Source of the DNA: CAYSLU01 sp964431965
GTDB taxonomy: Bacteria; Verrucomicrobiota; Kiritimatiellia; CAIKKV01; CAYSLU01
DNA length: 64,000 bases
NCBI GenBank assembly: GCA_964431965.1
Contig: CAYSLU010000013.1
Coordinates: 11,506 to 75,505, forward strand
Direction: 5' to 3'
Of the stretch, positions 44,484 to 53,346 are shown piece after piece; position 1 is the first letter of the stretch; every line of letters starts with the position of its first letter. A model generated the notes under the pieces. It searched no databases. It had not been told where the DNA came from and worked only from the letters and a program-made list of their open reading frames with translations. The position numbers and the translations under genes are program-made.

Positions 44484-45101
44484 ATGGCGGATCGATCCAT
44501 AGCGCGGGAGCGGGCCTACACCCTGGGGTTCATGACGCTGGTGACGCTGGTCATCACCGGCCTGATCGCCGGGCTGCAGCTGCTGACGGCCGAGCAGGTC
44601 GAGCGGAATGAGAAGCTGTTCCTGAAGCGGGCCGTGATGGCGGCGGCCGGGGTTCAGCCTCCCGCCGATGCGGCGGGGATCGAGCGGTGGTACGAGGCGC
44701 ACGCGCGCCCGCTGGACGCGGCGAATCCCCGGGAGCCGGCGTTCGCGGTGGTGGACGAGGCGACGGGCGCGACGCAGGGGTATGTGTTCGTGCGCAGCGG
44801 CGCGGGGCTGTGGGGGACAATCCGGGCCGCGGCCGGCCTGGACGCCGCGCTCGAGCGGTTCACGGGCGTGACCTTCACCGAGCAGCAGGAGACGCCGGGG
44901 CTCGGGGCGCGCATCGACGAGGCGTGGTACAAGGAGCAGTTCCGGGGTCGGCAGGCTCCGCTCACGCTGCGGCCCGAGGGCACCCGCTCCCGGGCGGCGG
45001 GCGAGGTGGACGCGATTACGGGCGCGACGATCACGAGCCGGGCGGTACAGGGCATTCTGAATCGGACCCGGGCCGGGGCGGCGGCCGCGCTCGGCCGCTG
45101 A
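44484..45101 (+). CDS. nqrC: NqrC/RnfG-like covalent-FMN subunit
   Basis: 205 residues; a single N-terminal membrane segment (about 15-35) anchors a periplasmic FMN-binding domain. The flavinylation motif is complete: D176-A-I-T-G-A-T182 followed by ITSRAVQ, so Thr182 should carry FMN through a phosphoester bond made by ApbE. The gene lies 20 bases after nqrB. It is shorter than V. cholerae NqrC (about 257 residues) and near the length of RnfG. No apbE gene is in the window. Confidence 0.87.
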   Translation: MADRSIARERAYTLGFMTLVTLVITGLIAGLQLLTAEQVERNEKLFLKRAVMAAAGVQPPADAAGIERWYEAHARPLDAANPREPAFAVVDEATGATQGYVFVRSGAGLWGTIRAAAGLDAALERFTGVTFTEQQETPGLGARIDEAWYKEQFRGRQAPLTLRPEGTRSRAAGEVDAITGATITSRAVQGILNRTRAGAAAALGR

Positions 45102-45122
45102 GGCCGGCGCGGGGAGGGCGAC

Positions 45123-45755
45123 ATGGCACAATCCAAGGTGCGGCGGGTATTCCTCGACAACATGGGGGCGAACAACCCGGTCTTTGTTCAGATCCTGGGG
45201 ATCTGCTCGACGCTGGCCGTGACGAACGTGGTCCTGAACACGATCGTCATGTGCGTGGGGCTCATCTACACGACGGCGCTGTCGAATCTGACGGTGTCCG
45301 CGCTGCGGCGCTGGATCCCGTCGCGCATCCGCATGATGGTCGAGGTGCTGATCATCGCCGCGTACGTGATCGTCGTGGACCTCGTGCTTCGCGCCTTCTA
45401 CCCGGACATCTCGCGCCAGCTCGGGCCGTACGTGGGGCTGATCATCACCAACTGCATCGTGATGGGGCGAACCGAGGCGTTTGCGCTGAGCAATCCGCCC
45501 TTCCTGTCCTTTGTGGACGGGCTGTCGGCGGGGCTTGGCTATTCGTACATCCTGCTGCTGATCTCGGTGCTGCGGGAGCTGCTGGGCTCCGGGACGATCC
45601 TGGGGTTCCGCGTGATGGCGGCGGGGTGGGTGAACTGGTCGATCATGGTCATGGCGCCGGGCGCGTTCTTTATGCTGGCAGTGCTGATCTGGATCATCCG
45701 CGTGTACTGGCTGAAACCGAAGGCGGCCGCCGGCGGGCAGCCGGCCGGCGCGTGA
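45123..45755 (+). CDS. nqrD: NqrD-like membrane subunit
   Basis: 210 residues with six membrane segments. Opening residues FLDNMGANNPVFVQILGICSTLAVT and the later GLIITNCIVMGRTEAFALSNPP are typical of NqrD/RnfE. Cys28 and Cys111 match the conserved cysteines that with those of NqrE hold the intramembrane iron centre. Order and spacing (21 bases after nqrC, 10 before nqrE) match an intact nqr operon segment. Confidence 0.92.
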   Translation: MAQSKVRRVFLDNMGANNPVFVQILGICSTLAVTNVVLNTIVMCVGLIYTTALSNLTVSALRRWIPSRIRMMVEVLIIAAYVIVVDLVLRAFYPDISRQLGPYVGLIITNCIVMGRTEAFALSNPPFLSFVDGLSAGLGYSYILLLISVLRELLGSGTILGFRVMAAGWVNWSIMVMAPGAFFMLAVLIWIIRVYWLKPKAAAGGQPAGA

Positions 45756-45765
45756 GAGGGCGGCG

Positions 45766-46365
45766 ATGAGCGAGTTTGCAGGGTGTCTGACCATCTTTTT
45801 CGCGGCGATCTTCACGGGCAACATCCTGCTCACGAACTACCTGGGGATGTGCTCGTTCCTCGCTGTGTCGCGGGAGGTGAAGACCTCCGTGGGGCTGGGG
45901 GCCGCCGTGGTGCTGGTGATGACCGCGACGAACGTCCTGAACTGGCTCGTCTACACCTACGTGCTGGTCCCGCTGCATCTGGACTACCTGCGGTTCATCG
46001 TGTTCATCGTGGTGATCGCCGGGTTCGTGCAGGTGGTGGAGATGATCATCGAGCGCGTGTCGGACGCCTTGTACGCCGCGCTGGGGATCTTCCTGCCGCT
46101 CATCACGGTCAACTGCGCCGTGCTGGGCGCGGCGCTGTTCATGATCATCCGCGAGTACACGCTGGCCGAGTCGTTCGCCTACGGGCTGGGCGGCGGGATC
46201 GGGTGGGCGGTGGCGATCATCGCGATGGCGGGCATCCGGCAGAAGCTGGCCGCCGCCCGGATTCCGAAGGGCCTGGAGGGGGCGGGCATTGCCCTCATCA
46301 TCGCGGGCATCATGTCGCTGGCCTTCGTCGGCTTCAACGGCATGCTGAGTGGGGGTGGCCAGTGA
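45766..46365 (+). CDS. nqrE: NqrE-like membrane subunit
   Basis: 199 residues with six membrane segments, homologous to NqrD in inverted topology. Motifs are NILLTNYLGMCSFLAVSREV and IFLPLITVNCAVLGAALF, with Cys29 and Cys117 at the positions of the shared iron-site ligands. The extended loop VVEMIIERVSDALYAALG is typical of NqrE/RnfA. The start is 10 bases after nqrD. Confidence 0.92.
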   Translation: MSEFAGCLTIFFAAIFTGNILLTNYLGMCSFLAVSREVKTSVGLGAAVVLVMTATNVLNWLVYTYVLVPLHLDYLRFIVFIVVIAGFVQVVEMIIERVSDALYAALGIFLPLITVNCAVLGAALFMIIREYTLAESFAYGLGGGIGWAVAIIAMAGIRQKLAAARIPKGLEGAGIALIIAGIMSLAFVGFNGMLSGGGQ

Positions 46366-46384
46366 GCCGCGGGGGGGCGTGCGC

Positions 46385-47485
46385 ATGCTGACGGCCCTGT
46401 TGATCGCGGTGGGCGCGATGTGCGCCATCACGGCGGGGCTGACCGTCGCGATCCTGATCGCCGAGGCGACCGTCGGCAACTACGGCGAGATCCGCCTGAC
46501 GGTCAACGGCAAGCGGGACCTGACCGTGACGGGCGGCCGGCCCCTGCTCGGGGCGCTCCGGGATCACGGGATCTTCATCCCCTCGGCCTGCGGCGGGCGC
46601 GGCTCGTGCGGGCTGTGCAAGCTGAGCATCCCGGACGGAGGCGAGCCGGTCGCGACGGAGCTGCCGTGGCTGAGCAAGGACGAGGTGGCCCGGAAGGTCC
46701 GCCTATGCTGTCAGGTCAAGGTGAAGCGCCCGCTGCGCATTGAGATTCCCGAGGAGCTGCTCAGCGTCCGCCAGTACCGCACCGTCGTCACCGAGATCCG
46801 CGACCTCACGCACGACATCAAGGAAGTCCGGCTCCGCCTGGAGGACCCCCCGGAGATGGAGTTCGTCCCCGGCCAGTTCGTCCAGTTCGAGGTGCCGCCC
46901 TATGACCTGACTGACGAGCCGGTCTATCGCGCCTACTCCATCTCGTCGGACGCCCGGAACCGCGGCGAGATCGAGCTTCAGGTCCGGTATGTGCCGAACG
47001 GGATCTGCACGACCTACGTGCACCAGCACCTGAGGGTGGGCATGCCGGCGGTCATCAACGGCCCGTACGGCGACTTCCGCCTGCAGGACACGCAGCGCGA
47101 GATCGTCTTCGTGGCCGGCGGGTCGGGCATGGCGCCGATCCGGAGCATGCTGCTGCACATGGCGGCCACGCGCAACCCGCGGAAGGCCCGCTACTACTAC
47201 GGGGTCCGCTCGCGCCGCGACCTGTATCTGGTGGACGAGATGCGGGAGCTGGAGCGGACGATCCCGGACTTCCGGTTCATCCCCACGCTGAGCCGCAGCC
47301 AGCCGGAGGACCAGTGGAACGGCGAGAAGGGGCGGGTCACGGTCATCGTGGATCGCGAGGTGCCCGCCGGCGCGGATGCGGAGGCCTACCTGTGCGGCAG
47401 CCCCCTGATGATCGATGCCTGCGTGGAGATCCTGAAGGCCAAGGGGCTGCCCGGAAGCCGGATCTTCTTCGACAAGTTCGCGTGA
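46385..47485 (+). CDS. nqrF: NqrF-like NADH:FAD/2Fe-2S input subunit
   Basis: 366 residues. A single N-terminal membrane segment (about 5-28) is followed by a plant-type 2Fe-2S ferredoxin domain with ligands Cys69, Cys75, Cys78 and Cys109 (CGGRGSCGLC, later LCCQVKVK), an FAD domain (RAYSISSDARNRGEIELQVRY), and the NADH domain (FVAGGSGMAPIRSM, YYYGVRSRRDLY, ending YLCGSPLMIDAC and RIFFDKF). This is the Nqr-type electron entry, distinct from the RnfB/RnfC pair. It is the last recognised subunit of the operon; an unrelated gene follows 22 bases later. Confidence 0.92.
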   Translation: MLTALLIAVGAMCAITAGLTVAILIAEATVGNYGEIRLTVNGKRDLTVTGGRPLLGALRDHGIFIPSACGGRGSCGLCKLSIPDGGEPVATELPWLSKDEVARKVRLCCQVKVKRPLRIEIPEELLSVRQYRTVVTEIRDLTHDIKEVRLRLEDPPEMEFVPGQFVQFEVPPYDLTDEPVYRAYSISSDARNRGEIELQVRYVPNGICTTYVHQHLRVGMPAVINGPYGDFRLQDTQREIVFVAGGSGMAPIRSMLLHMAATRNPRKARYYYGVRSRRDLYLVDEMRELERTIPDFRFIPTLSRSQPEDQWNGEKGRVTVIVDREVPAGADAEAYLCGSPLMIDACVEILKAKGLPGSRIFFDKFA

Positions 47486-47507
47486 TGGAAAGGGCGGAGG
47501 TGGACCC

Positions 47508-47987
47508 GTGAAGCAGAGCCCGGTCTATGATCGCATCGAGGCCGCCATGCGGCCTGGCGCCATCACGCGCGACGGTTTCCTGGGGGCTGACACCCGGCGG
47601 CTGTCCGAGATCCTGGATGCCGATGCGGGGGATGTGAAGCGCCTCGGGTTCTCGCACCAGGCGCTGGCCGCGCGGATGCGCGCTCTGCGCGACGCGGCCG
47701 CCGCCGGGCTGGGCGAGCCGATCGAGGTGGGCGAGCACCTCGAGGTGCGGGTCGATGCCGCCCGCGGGCGCCTCCCGTGTCCGTTCGGCGACTGCGGGCT
47801 CCACGAGAAGACCTTCGTCGTAGCGCGGAACCGGCGCACCGGACGCGAGCTCACGTATTCCGACTTGAACATCCACCTCATCGAGCGCCACGGGTTCTAC
47901 GAGGGGCTGGGCGCGGCGTTCCGGGTGGCGCCGGCCGACATCGTGGCCGTGCTGGAGCCCGAGCCGGATCCGCGGGAGGGAGCATGA
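47508..47987 (+). CDS. Unknown protein with a Cys/His cluster
   Basis: 159 residues. The N-terminal half is helical and charged. The C-terminal half has CPFGDCGLHEKTF (Cys91, Cys96, His99) and then LNIHLIERHGFY (His123, His128), spacing that could hold a metal ion, and a short tail ending in acidic residues. I do not recognise the family. It starts 22 bases after nqrF, and its stop overlaps the ATG of a methyltransferase gene (ATGA), so it may be co-expressed with both. A redox or metal-binding accessory role for the Nqr operon is possible but not shown. Confidence 0.7.
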   Translation: MKQSPVYDRIEAAMRPGAITRDGFLGADTRRLSEILDADAGDVKRLGFSHQALAARMRALRDAAAAGLGEPIEVGEHLEVRVDAARGRLPCPFGDCGLHEKTFVVARNRRTGRELTYSDLNIHLIERHGFYEGLGAAFRVAPADIVAVLEPEPDPREGA

Positions 47988-48640
47988 GCGCGCCGCGCGC
48001 ATCGGCGGGCGGATCGCGGTTTGACCGGATGGCGGCCGAGTGGGATTCGAACCCGGGGCGCGTGCGCGTCGCGGGAGCGGTGGCGGACGCCATTCGCCGG
48101 CGGATTCCGCTCTCGGCCGGCATGCGCGTCCTCGACTACGGAAGCGGCACCGGCCTGCTGGCCTTGGCCCTGCTGCCGCAGGTCGGACCCGTGACCGCGG
48201 TGGATCGGTCCGAGGGCATGCTGAAGGTGCTGGCCGGTAAGGTTCGCCTGGGCGGGATCGGGAACGTGGACGTCTGCTTCGGGGATGCCGAGGCCGGGCC
48301 TCTGGCCGAGCGAGGGTTCGACGCGGTCGTGAGCTCCATGACGCTCCATCACGTGCGGGATGCGCGGCGGGTCCTGCGTCGGCTGGCGGCGGTACTCAAG
48401 CCCGGCGGGTGGCTCGCGGTGGCGGATCTGGACGCCGAGGACGGAACGTTTCACGACGATCCGGAGGGAATCCATCACTTCGGATTCGAGCGCCGGATCG
48501 TGCGGGAGTACCTGCGCGCCGCCGGCCTGGTACGCGTGACCGCCGTCACCGTGCACCGCATCGAGAAGCCCGGCTGCGACGGCCATCCCCGTGTCTACCC
48601 GGTGTTCCTCGCGGCCGGCCGCAAGCCGTCCCGGTTGTAG
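47984..48640 (+). CDS. Class I SAM-dependent methyltransferase
   Basis: 218 residues. The SAM-binding motif I is VLDYGSGTGLLALALL, followed by VTAVDRSEGML (motif II acid), FDAVVSSMTLHHVRD and LKPGGWLAVADLD (motif post-II). The layout matches the UbiE/small-molecule branch of class I enzymes. Its start overlaps the stop of the upstream unknown gene by ATGA. The acceptor cannot be predicted; a quinone or small molecule is possible given the nearby nqr genes, but that is only positional. Confidence 0.85.
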   Translation: MSAPRASAGGSRFDRMAAEWDSNPGRVRVAGAVADAIRRRIPLSAGMRVLDYGSGTGLLALALLPQVGPVTAVDRSEGMLKVLAGKVRLGGIGNVDVCFGDAEAGPLAERGFDAVVSSMTLHHVRDARRVLRRLAAVLKPGGWLAVADLDAEDGTFHDDPEGIHHFGFERRIVREYLRAAGLVRVTAVTVHRIEKPGCDGHPRVYPVFLAAGRKPSRL

Positions 48641-48664
48641 GAGCGACGTCCGGAGTCCGGATCG

Positions 48665-49012
48665 TCAGCCGAACGTTCCGCCGTTGTGTCCCCAGTTCGC
48701 GGCGGCGATTTCGATGAAGTTGATGTAGACGCGGTCGGGCGGGACGCCGAGCACTTCCTTGAGGGTTCGGCAGATCCGCTCGGCGAGCTTCTGGTTGGCG
48801 TCCGCAGTGAGACCGCCGATCGAGCGCACATCGACGAATGCCCCCGGTCCGGCCTTGCCGCCCAGCAGCACGCAGCCGGTCTCGACCGTCACCATGGTGT
48901 AGCGCTCAGGCTTGCCGGTGACCTCCGTGATGGCTCGATACACGTCGCCGCAGAGGGAGTCGCGGCGTTCGGGATCGACAGTGGCTGACGTCAGGATCTT
49001 TACGAGCGGCAT
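48665..49012 (-). CDS. MIF-like phenylpyruvate/dopachrome tautomerase-family protein
   Basis: 115 residues, the usual size of MIF-family tautomerases. The start (ATG 49012, GGAGGTG upstream) puts the catalytic Pro right after the initiator Met (MPLVKILTS), as in functional members. The family C-terminal motif is present (YINFIEIAAANWGHNGGTF). It converges with the methyltransferase gene; the 210-base spacer to its right shows nothing clear. Whether it tautomerises phenylpyruvate or another enol is unknown. Confidence 0.88.
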   Translation of the reverse strand: MPLVKILTSATVDPERRDSLCGDVYRAITEVTGKPERYTMVTVETGCVLLGGKAGPGAFVDVRSIGGLTADANQKLAERICRTLKEVLGVPPDRVYINFIEIAAANWGHNGGTFG

Positions 49013-49222
49013 GGCGGCACCTCCTGCAAGTCGGTCTTCAGCCCGCCGGACGGGGCGGCGCACGTCCCCCAGCGTCCGGCCGGCAAGTCCAGAGTATACC
49101 CGAATCGACACCCGCACCAAGTTTGCAATGCGCGCAAACGGGACGAGGCGGCGGCTCTCTCGGAGGGCACGCATGGCGCGCCGGCGAACGTGGCTCGTGC
49201 GCGGCCGCTGCAAGCCCCGCCC

Positions 49223-50989
49223 TCACGGTCCGGCGATGGGGTAGGGCGGGTGGACGCCGAAGGCCCGGGCCACCGCGTCCAGTTCGTCGCGGATGCGATC
49301 GTCGCGGGTCCGGATGTACTGGCCGTAGAGGTAGTAGACCTTCTGCCAGGCCCAGCGCTCGCGCAGGTCCTCGCCGGCCTCCGGCGCGGCGGCCAGATCC
49401 ACGTCGAACAGCATGTCGCCGGCGCGGTCGCCCGCCCGGCCCGCGGCGTGGAACACGAGCCGCTTCTGTCCGCGCGGGATGCGTCCGTAGAGCACCAGCG
49501 GGCGGTCCAGGTAGAGGTTGGCGGGGAGCGCCGGGTAAACCTCGCAGGGCACCGAGCGGGGGAAGCCGAACCGGAGGTCCGTGAGCACCGGCCGGGCCAC
49601 CTCTGCCGCCCGGCCGGCGATCGCCTCCGGAAGCTCCCATCGGCCGCGCGTGATGACCTCGGAGTCGCCGCGGTTGAGGCGGCTGAGCAGGTCCAGCAGG
49701 TATCCGTTGGCCGTGCGGGCCGTGCCCAGCGTGAAGATCGAGATGGCGCCGTCGCTCTCCCGGCTGAACTCGCCGATGATCCGCGGGCTGCTCGTCAGGC
49801 CCACGGTCGGGACGCCGTCGCTCACGACCACGGCGATCAGCGGGCGCCCCGGGGTACGAGGCATCCGCAGAAGCTCGCCGAGCGAGCGGTAGATGTCCGT
49901 GTTGCCGGAGGACTTCAGGCCGGAGATGAACTGCGCCGCGGCCGCGATGGCGCCGGCGCTGTTGGTGGCCCAGCCGGGGAAGCATGGCTCGACGGTCTCC
50001 CGGAAGCCGAGCACGTTGAACCGGTCGCCGGGCTGCACCGACGCGAGCGCGCGGGCCAGCCCGTCGCGGCAGAAGTGCAGGCGCTGCTCGGTCATGCTGG
50101 CCGAGCAGTCCTGCACGAAGACGATATCCTTTGGGATCGCGGGGATGCCGTCCGACTCCCGGGAGATTCCGATCTCGACGTACACGTGCGCGAGGTCGCG
50201 GATCGTGCTGTAGGTGCGCACGTCGACGCGCAGCAGGCGCTCGAGCGGCCGCGCGCCGGTGACCGACTCGGCGGTCTCGCGAAGCGCCTCGGGCGGCTGG
50301 CGCTCGATGTTGTCCGCGGGGCGCGGGGGGCGGCCCGGCCGGCCGACGCGCGGCCCGGGCGCGGACACGGCGTCGAGCGTGCCGGACGGGGAGCCCGGGC
50401 GGGCAAAGTCGTCGCGGGCACCCGGCGGCAGCGGGAGCGCCGACCCGCGGTCCGCGGGCGGCACGAAGTCGGCGGCCCGGGACGTGCGGGTAATGTCCGC
50501 GACGAAGGTCCGCGGGAGGGCCGAGGCGGCGTCGGGGATCGACGGGTGGCTCATCCTCAGGATGTCGAGGTGCGGGTCCATGTCGGCGCGGGGGCCGGGC
50601 TGAACCGGCGCCGCCTTCGCCGTGGTCTCGCCCGCCCGCGCTTCGGCCGGGAGGATGCGGGGCTCGAAGAGCGACTCGGCGGGCGCGGCCCGGGCGGCGC
50701 CCGCCTCGCCGGGCAGGCCGGGCTGGGTGTCGGGCGCCTCGGGTCGCAGCCGCTCGGGGCGGCTGAAGTCCAGGCTTTCAGCGCCTCGCTCGATCCGCTC
50801 GACACGGGTGGCCGGGGACTGGCGCTGCCGGATCGCCTGCGCCACGGTGCCGAACGAGAGACTGGGGAAGCGGTAAATGAGAAAGGCGTGGATGATCAGC
50901 GACCCGACGATCGCGATGGCGGCGTAAGAATCACGCCGCCGCCTCAGTCGCCGCTCGATCCAGGACAGCTCGGTGTTCACGGGTTCCAC
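49223..50989 (-). CDS. Membrane-anchored VWA-domain protein with TonB-like N-terminus
   Basis: 588 residues from a GTG at 50989; a GTG at 50980 that overlaps the TPR stop is an equally good start. Basic N-terminus, one membrane segment (about 22-40) containing S30-x3-H34, a pattern like the Ser/His of TonB/TolA anchors, then a long Pro-rich stretch (about 55-245). A VWA domain follows with MIDAS residues D294-x-S-x-S298 (DIVFVQDCSASM) and VVVSDGVPTVG, ending with a beta-rich region. It is the last gene of an exbB-exbD-TPR-VWA operon, so it may be the part that ExbB/ExbD drive. I know no characterised equivalent. Confidence 0.75.
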   Translation of the reverse strand: MEPVNTELSWIERRLRRRRDSYAAIAIVGSLIIHAFLIYRFPSLSFGTVAQAIRQRQSPATRVERIERGAESLDFSRPERLRPEAPDTQPGLPGEAGAARAAPAESLFEPRILPAEARAGETTAKAAPVQPGPRADMDPHLDILRMSHPSIPDAASALPRTFVADITRTSRAADFVPPADRGSALPLPPGARDDFARPGSPSGTLDAVSAPGPRVGRPGRPPRPADNIERQPPEALRETAESVTGARPLERLLRVDVRTYSTIRDLAHVYVEIGISRESDGIPAIPKDIVFVQDCSASMTEQRLHFCRDGLARALASVQPGDRFNVLGFRETVEPCFPGWATNSAGAIAAAAQFISGLKSSGNTDIYRSLGELLRMPRTPGRPLIAVVVSDGVPTVGLTSSPRIIGEFSRESDGAISIFTLGTARTANGYLLDLLSRLNRGDSEVITRGRWELPEAIAGRAAEVARPVLTDLRFGFPRSVPCEVYPALPANLYLDRPLVLYGRIPRGQKRLVFHAAGRAGDRAGDMLFDVDLAAAPEAGEDLRERWAWQKVYYLYGQYIRTRDDRIRDELDAVARAFGVHPPYPIAGP

Positions 50990-53346
50990 CGGCTTTCCGG
51001 GTAGCGGCGCTTGAGCTCCGCGAGCGCCTTGTCGTGATCGGCCGCCCGGCCCAGCCGGTCGAATGCGTCAGCCGCTGCCCGGAGGCATTCGGGCACGAGC
51101 TCCGGGTCGTCGAAGAGCAGCGCCACGGCCAGGAAATAGCGGGCCGCGGCTTCCGCGTCGCCTCGGGCCCGCGCGGAGCGGCCGAGCGCGGCATACGCCT
51201 GCACGCGGATGCCGAGGGTGCGATCGTCCGACGCGAGCTGGGCGGCCTGCTCGAGGTAGCGGACCGCGGCGGCGTGGTTGGTGCGCGCGATGGCGATTTC
51301 GCCGAGCCGGAGCGCGGCCTCGGCGCCATAGGGGGTGGTGGCCTTGGCGGAGAGGGCACGGGTGAACGCCTGCTCGGCGTCGGCCGGGCGGCCCTGGCCC
51401 AGGTAGGCGCGTCCGGCGAGCGACCAGCCGATCTGCTGCCAGGACGGGTTGTTGGTGGCGGCGGCGACGAGGCGGGCCGGAGCGACGGCCCGGTCGAACT
51501 CGCGGCGCTGGATCCGGTACTCGGCGAGCCACTCCATGAGCTCCGGCCTCAGCTCGGGCCGGGCTGGCGAGTCCACCAGCTCCTGGAGCAAGCCGGCGGC
51601 CTCGTCGGGCTGGCCCAGCTTCTGCAGGGCGCTGGCCAGCCGCAGGCGGATCTTCTGCGTGAGCTCGGGGGGCGGCTGGGCGGCGAGGGCGGCGCGGAGG
51701 GCCGGCTCGGCGTCCGCCGGGCGCCCGGTCTCGAGGAGCAGCGTGCCGATCCAATGGTTGGCATCGGCGGCGTGGCCGGTGGCCGGGTAGCGGGCCAGCA
51801 GGTCGCGCAGCGTGGCGATTGCGTCCGCATCGCGCCGCATGAAGGCCTCGGTCATCCCCTTCTGATAGAGGGATTCCTCGGTGTAGGGGCCCCGCGGGAA
51901 GCGCTGGGCCACGAGCCCCCAGTTGCGCACGGCCGACTCGTGGCGCTGCGCGCGCGCCAGGCAGGCGGCCGCGGCGAACAGCGCCTGCGCCGCGAGGTCG
52001 GTTGAGTTGGTCCCGGCCGCGGCCTCGTACAGCGCGGCGGCCTGGCCGGGGTCGCCGCGCTCCTGAAGCAGGCGGGCCAGGCGGAACCGGGCGTCGGGCG
52101 CGAGGGGGTCGGAGGGGAACTGATCCGCGAACAGCCGGTAGAACTGGGTCGCGTCGTCCGGCTGCTTGACGGCGGCGTACGACTCGGCCAGCAGCCAGTA
52201 GACATCGCGCTGGAGCACGCCGGGCCCGGAGACCAGCGGACGGGCGGAGCGGGCGGCGTCCGCGAAGCGTCCGAGCCGGAACAGCGCGGCCGCCTGCTCG
52301 TAGGCGGCGTAGGGGGCCAGCCGGTGCTGCGGGTACTCGTCGAGCAGCGCGGCATACGCGCGGACGGCGGCTTCGTCGTCCATGAGCTGGCGCCGGGCGT
52401 TCGCCTGCAGGTACAGCCAGTCGGGCCGGTCGGCGCCGGCGGAGGCGTTGGTTACGGCGGTCGAGCATCGGCGCAGGCAGTCCGCGTACAGCCCCGCGTA
52501 GAAGTCGGCCCATGCGGCCTGGAGTCGGGCCTCAGGCACGCGGCGGTCGCCCGGGTGGCGCGTGAAGAGCTGGCCGTACGCCTGAGCGCTGAGGGCGAAC
52601 TCCTTGCGCCGGAAGCGGAGCTCTCCCAGCTGGAAGAGCGCCTCGGCCGCGACGCGGTTGGTGCCGGGCGCGGTGGCGGCGGCGGCGTAGAGCTCGGCCG
52701 CCCGCGCGCTGGCGGGATCGCTCTGCGCGAGTATCCCGGCCAGGGCCAGTTGGGCGGCCGGCTGGTATTCCGCCGCGGCGGGATCGCGGACGACGGCCTC
52801 GAACATCGCGGCGGCTTCGTCGCGGTCGCCCCGGCGCAGCGCGCCATCCCCGAGCGCGCAGCGCGCGGCCGCCGCGAGGTCGGGCGGCGGCCCGTCCTTG
52901 AGGAGCGCCCGGAGGGTGGCGACGGACTCGGCTGCGCGATCGCCGTCGCGCTGGAGCTCCGCCAGGCGGAAGGCCGCGCGGAAGCGGAACGGGCTCTTCG
53001 GATGCTCGCCGACCACGCGGGCGTAGGCCCGCTCGGCCGCGGTGGGGCTGCCGGTGAGCCGCTGGCTCTCGGCGATCCGGAAGAGCACCGAATCGGCCTT
53101 CGGGGTGTCGGGGAAGTCGCGCAGGAAGGCCTCGTACTCGCGGATCGCCATGTCGTACATCGCCCGGGAGTAGAGCGCGTCGGCGAACTGCAGCCGGTCG
53201 TCGGCCTGCAGCCCGGCCGCGGGCGGGGCGAGCGCCAGCGCGCAGAGGGCGATCGCGGCCAGGCGCCGGGCGGCGCTCGCGGAGAGCCGGATGTGGCGGG
53301 CGGTTGACACGGATGCCTCCCGGGCGCTCGGGCGGAGTCTGCTCAT
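50977..53346 (-). CDS. Periplasmic TPR-repeat protein
   Basis: 789 residues with a signal peptide (about 20-47, LAAIALCALALAPPAAG). The rest is a long array of tetratricopeptide repeats, beginning QFADALYSRAMYDMAIREYEAFLRDFPDT and resembling the CpoB/YbgF and BamD style of repeat. At least twelve repeats can be seen. The ATG overlaps the exbD stop (ATGA), and its end overlaps the VWA start by 13 bases. It likely acts as a scaffold in the periplasm for the ExbB/ExbD-driven complex. Confidence 0.82.
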   Translation of the reverse strand: MSRLRPSAREASVSTARHIRLSASAARRLAAIALCALALAPPAAGLQADDRLQFADALYSRAMYDMAIREYEAFLRDFPDTPKADSVLFRIAESQRLTGSPTAAERAYARVVGEHPKSPFRFRAAFRLAELQRDGDRAAESVATLRALLKDGPPPDLAAAARCALGDGALRRGDRDEAAAMFEAVVRDPAAAEYQPAAQLALAGILAQSDPASARAAELYAAAATAPGTNRVAAEALFQLGELRFRRKEFALSAQAYGQLFTRHPGDRRVPEARLQAAWADFYAGLYADCLRRCSTAVTNASAGADRPDWLYLQANARRQLMDDEAAVRAYAALLDEYPQHRLAPYAAYEQAAALFRLGRFADAARSARPLVSGPGVLQRDVYWLLAESYAAVKQPDDATQFYRLFADQFPSDPLAPDARFRLARLLQERGDPGQAAALYEAAAGTNSTDLAAQALFAAAACLARAQRHESAVRNWGLVAQRFPRGPYTEESLYQKGMTEAFMRRDADAIATLRDLLARYPATGHAADANHWIGTLLLETGRPADAEPALRAALAAQPPPELTQKIRLRLASALQKLGQPDEAAGLLQELVDSPARPELRPELMEWLAEYRIQRREFDRAVAPARLVAAATNNPSWQQIGWSLAGRAYLGQGRPADAEQAFTRALSAKATTPYGAEAALRLGEIAIARTNHAAAVRYLEQAAQLASDDRTLGIRVQAYAALGRSARARGDAEAAARYFLAVALLFDDPELVPECLRAAADAFDRLGRAADHDKALAELKRRYPESRWNP

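Noticed and set aside
43507..47485. Reading the operon as Rnf rather than Nqr
   Set aside because: There is no RnfB or RnfC gene, the last gene is a classic NqrF with 2Fe-2S, FAD and NADH domains, and NqrB has the Nqr-type NPALTGRAFL and ATDPVSA motifs.
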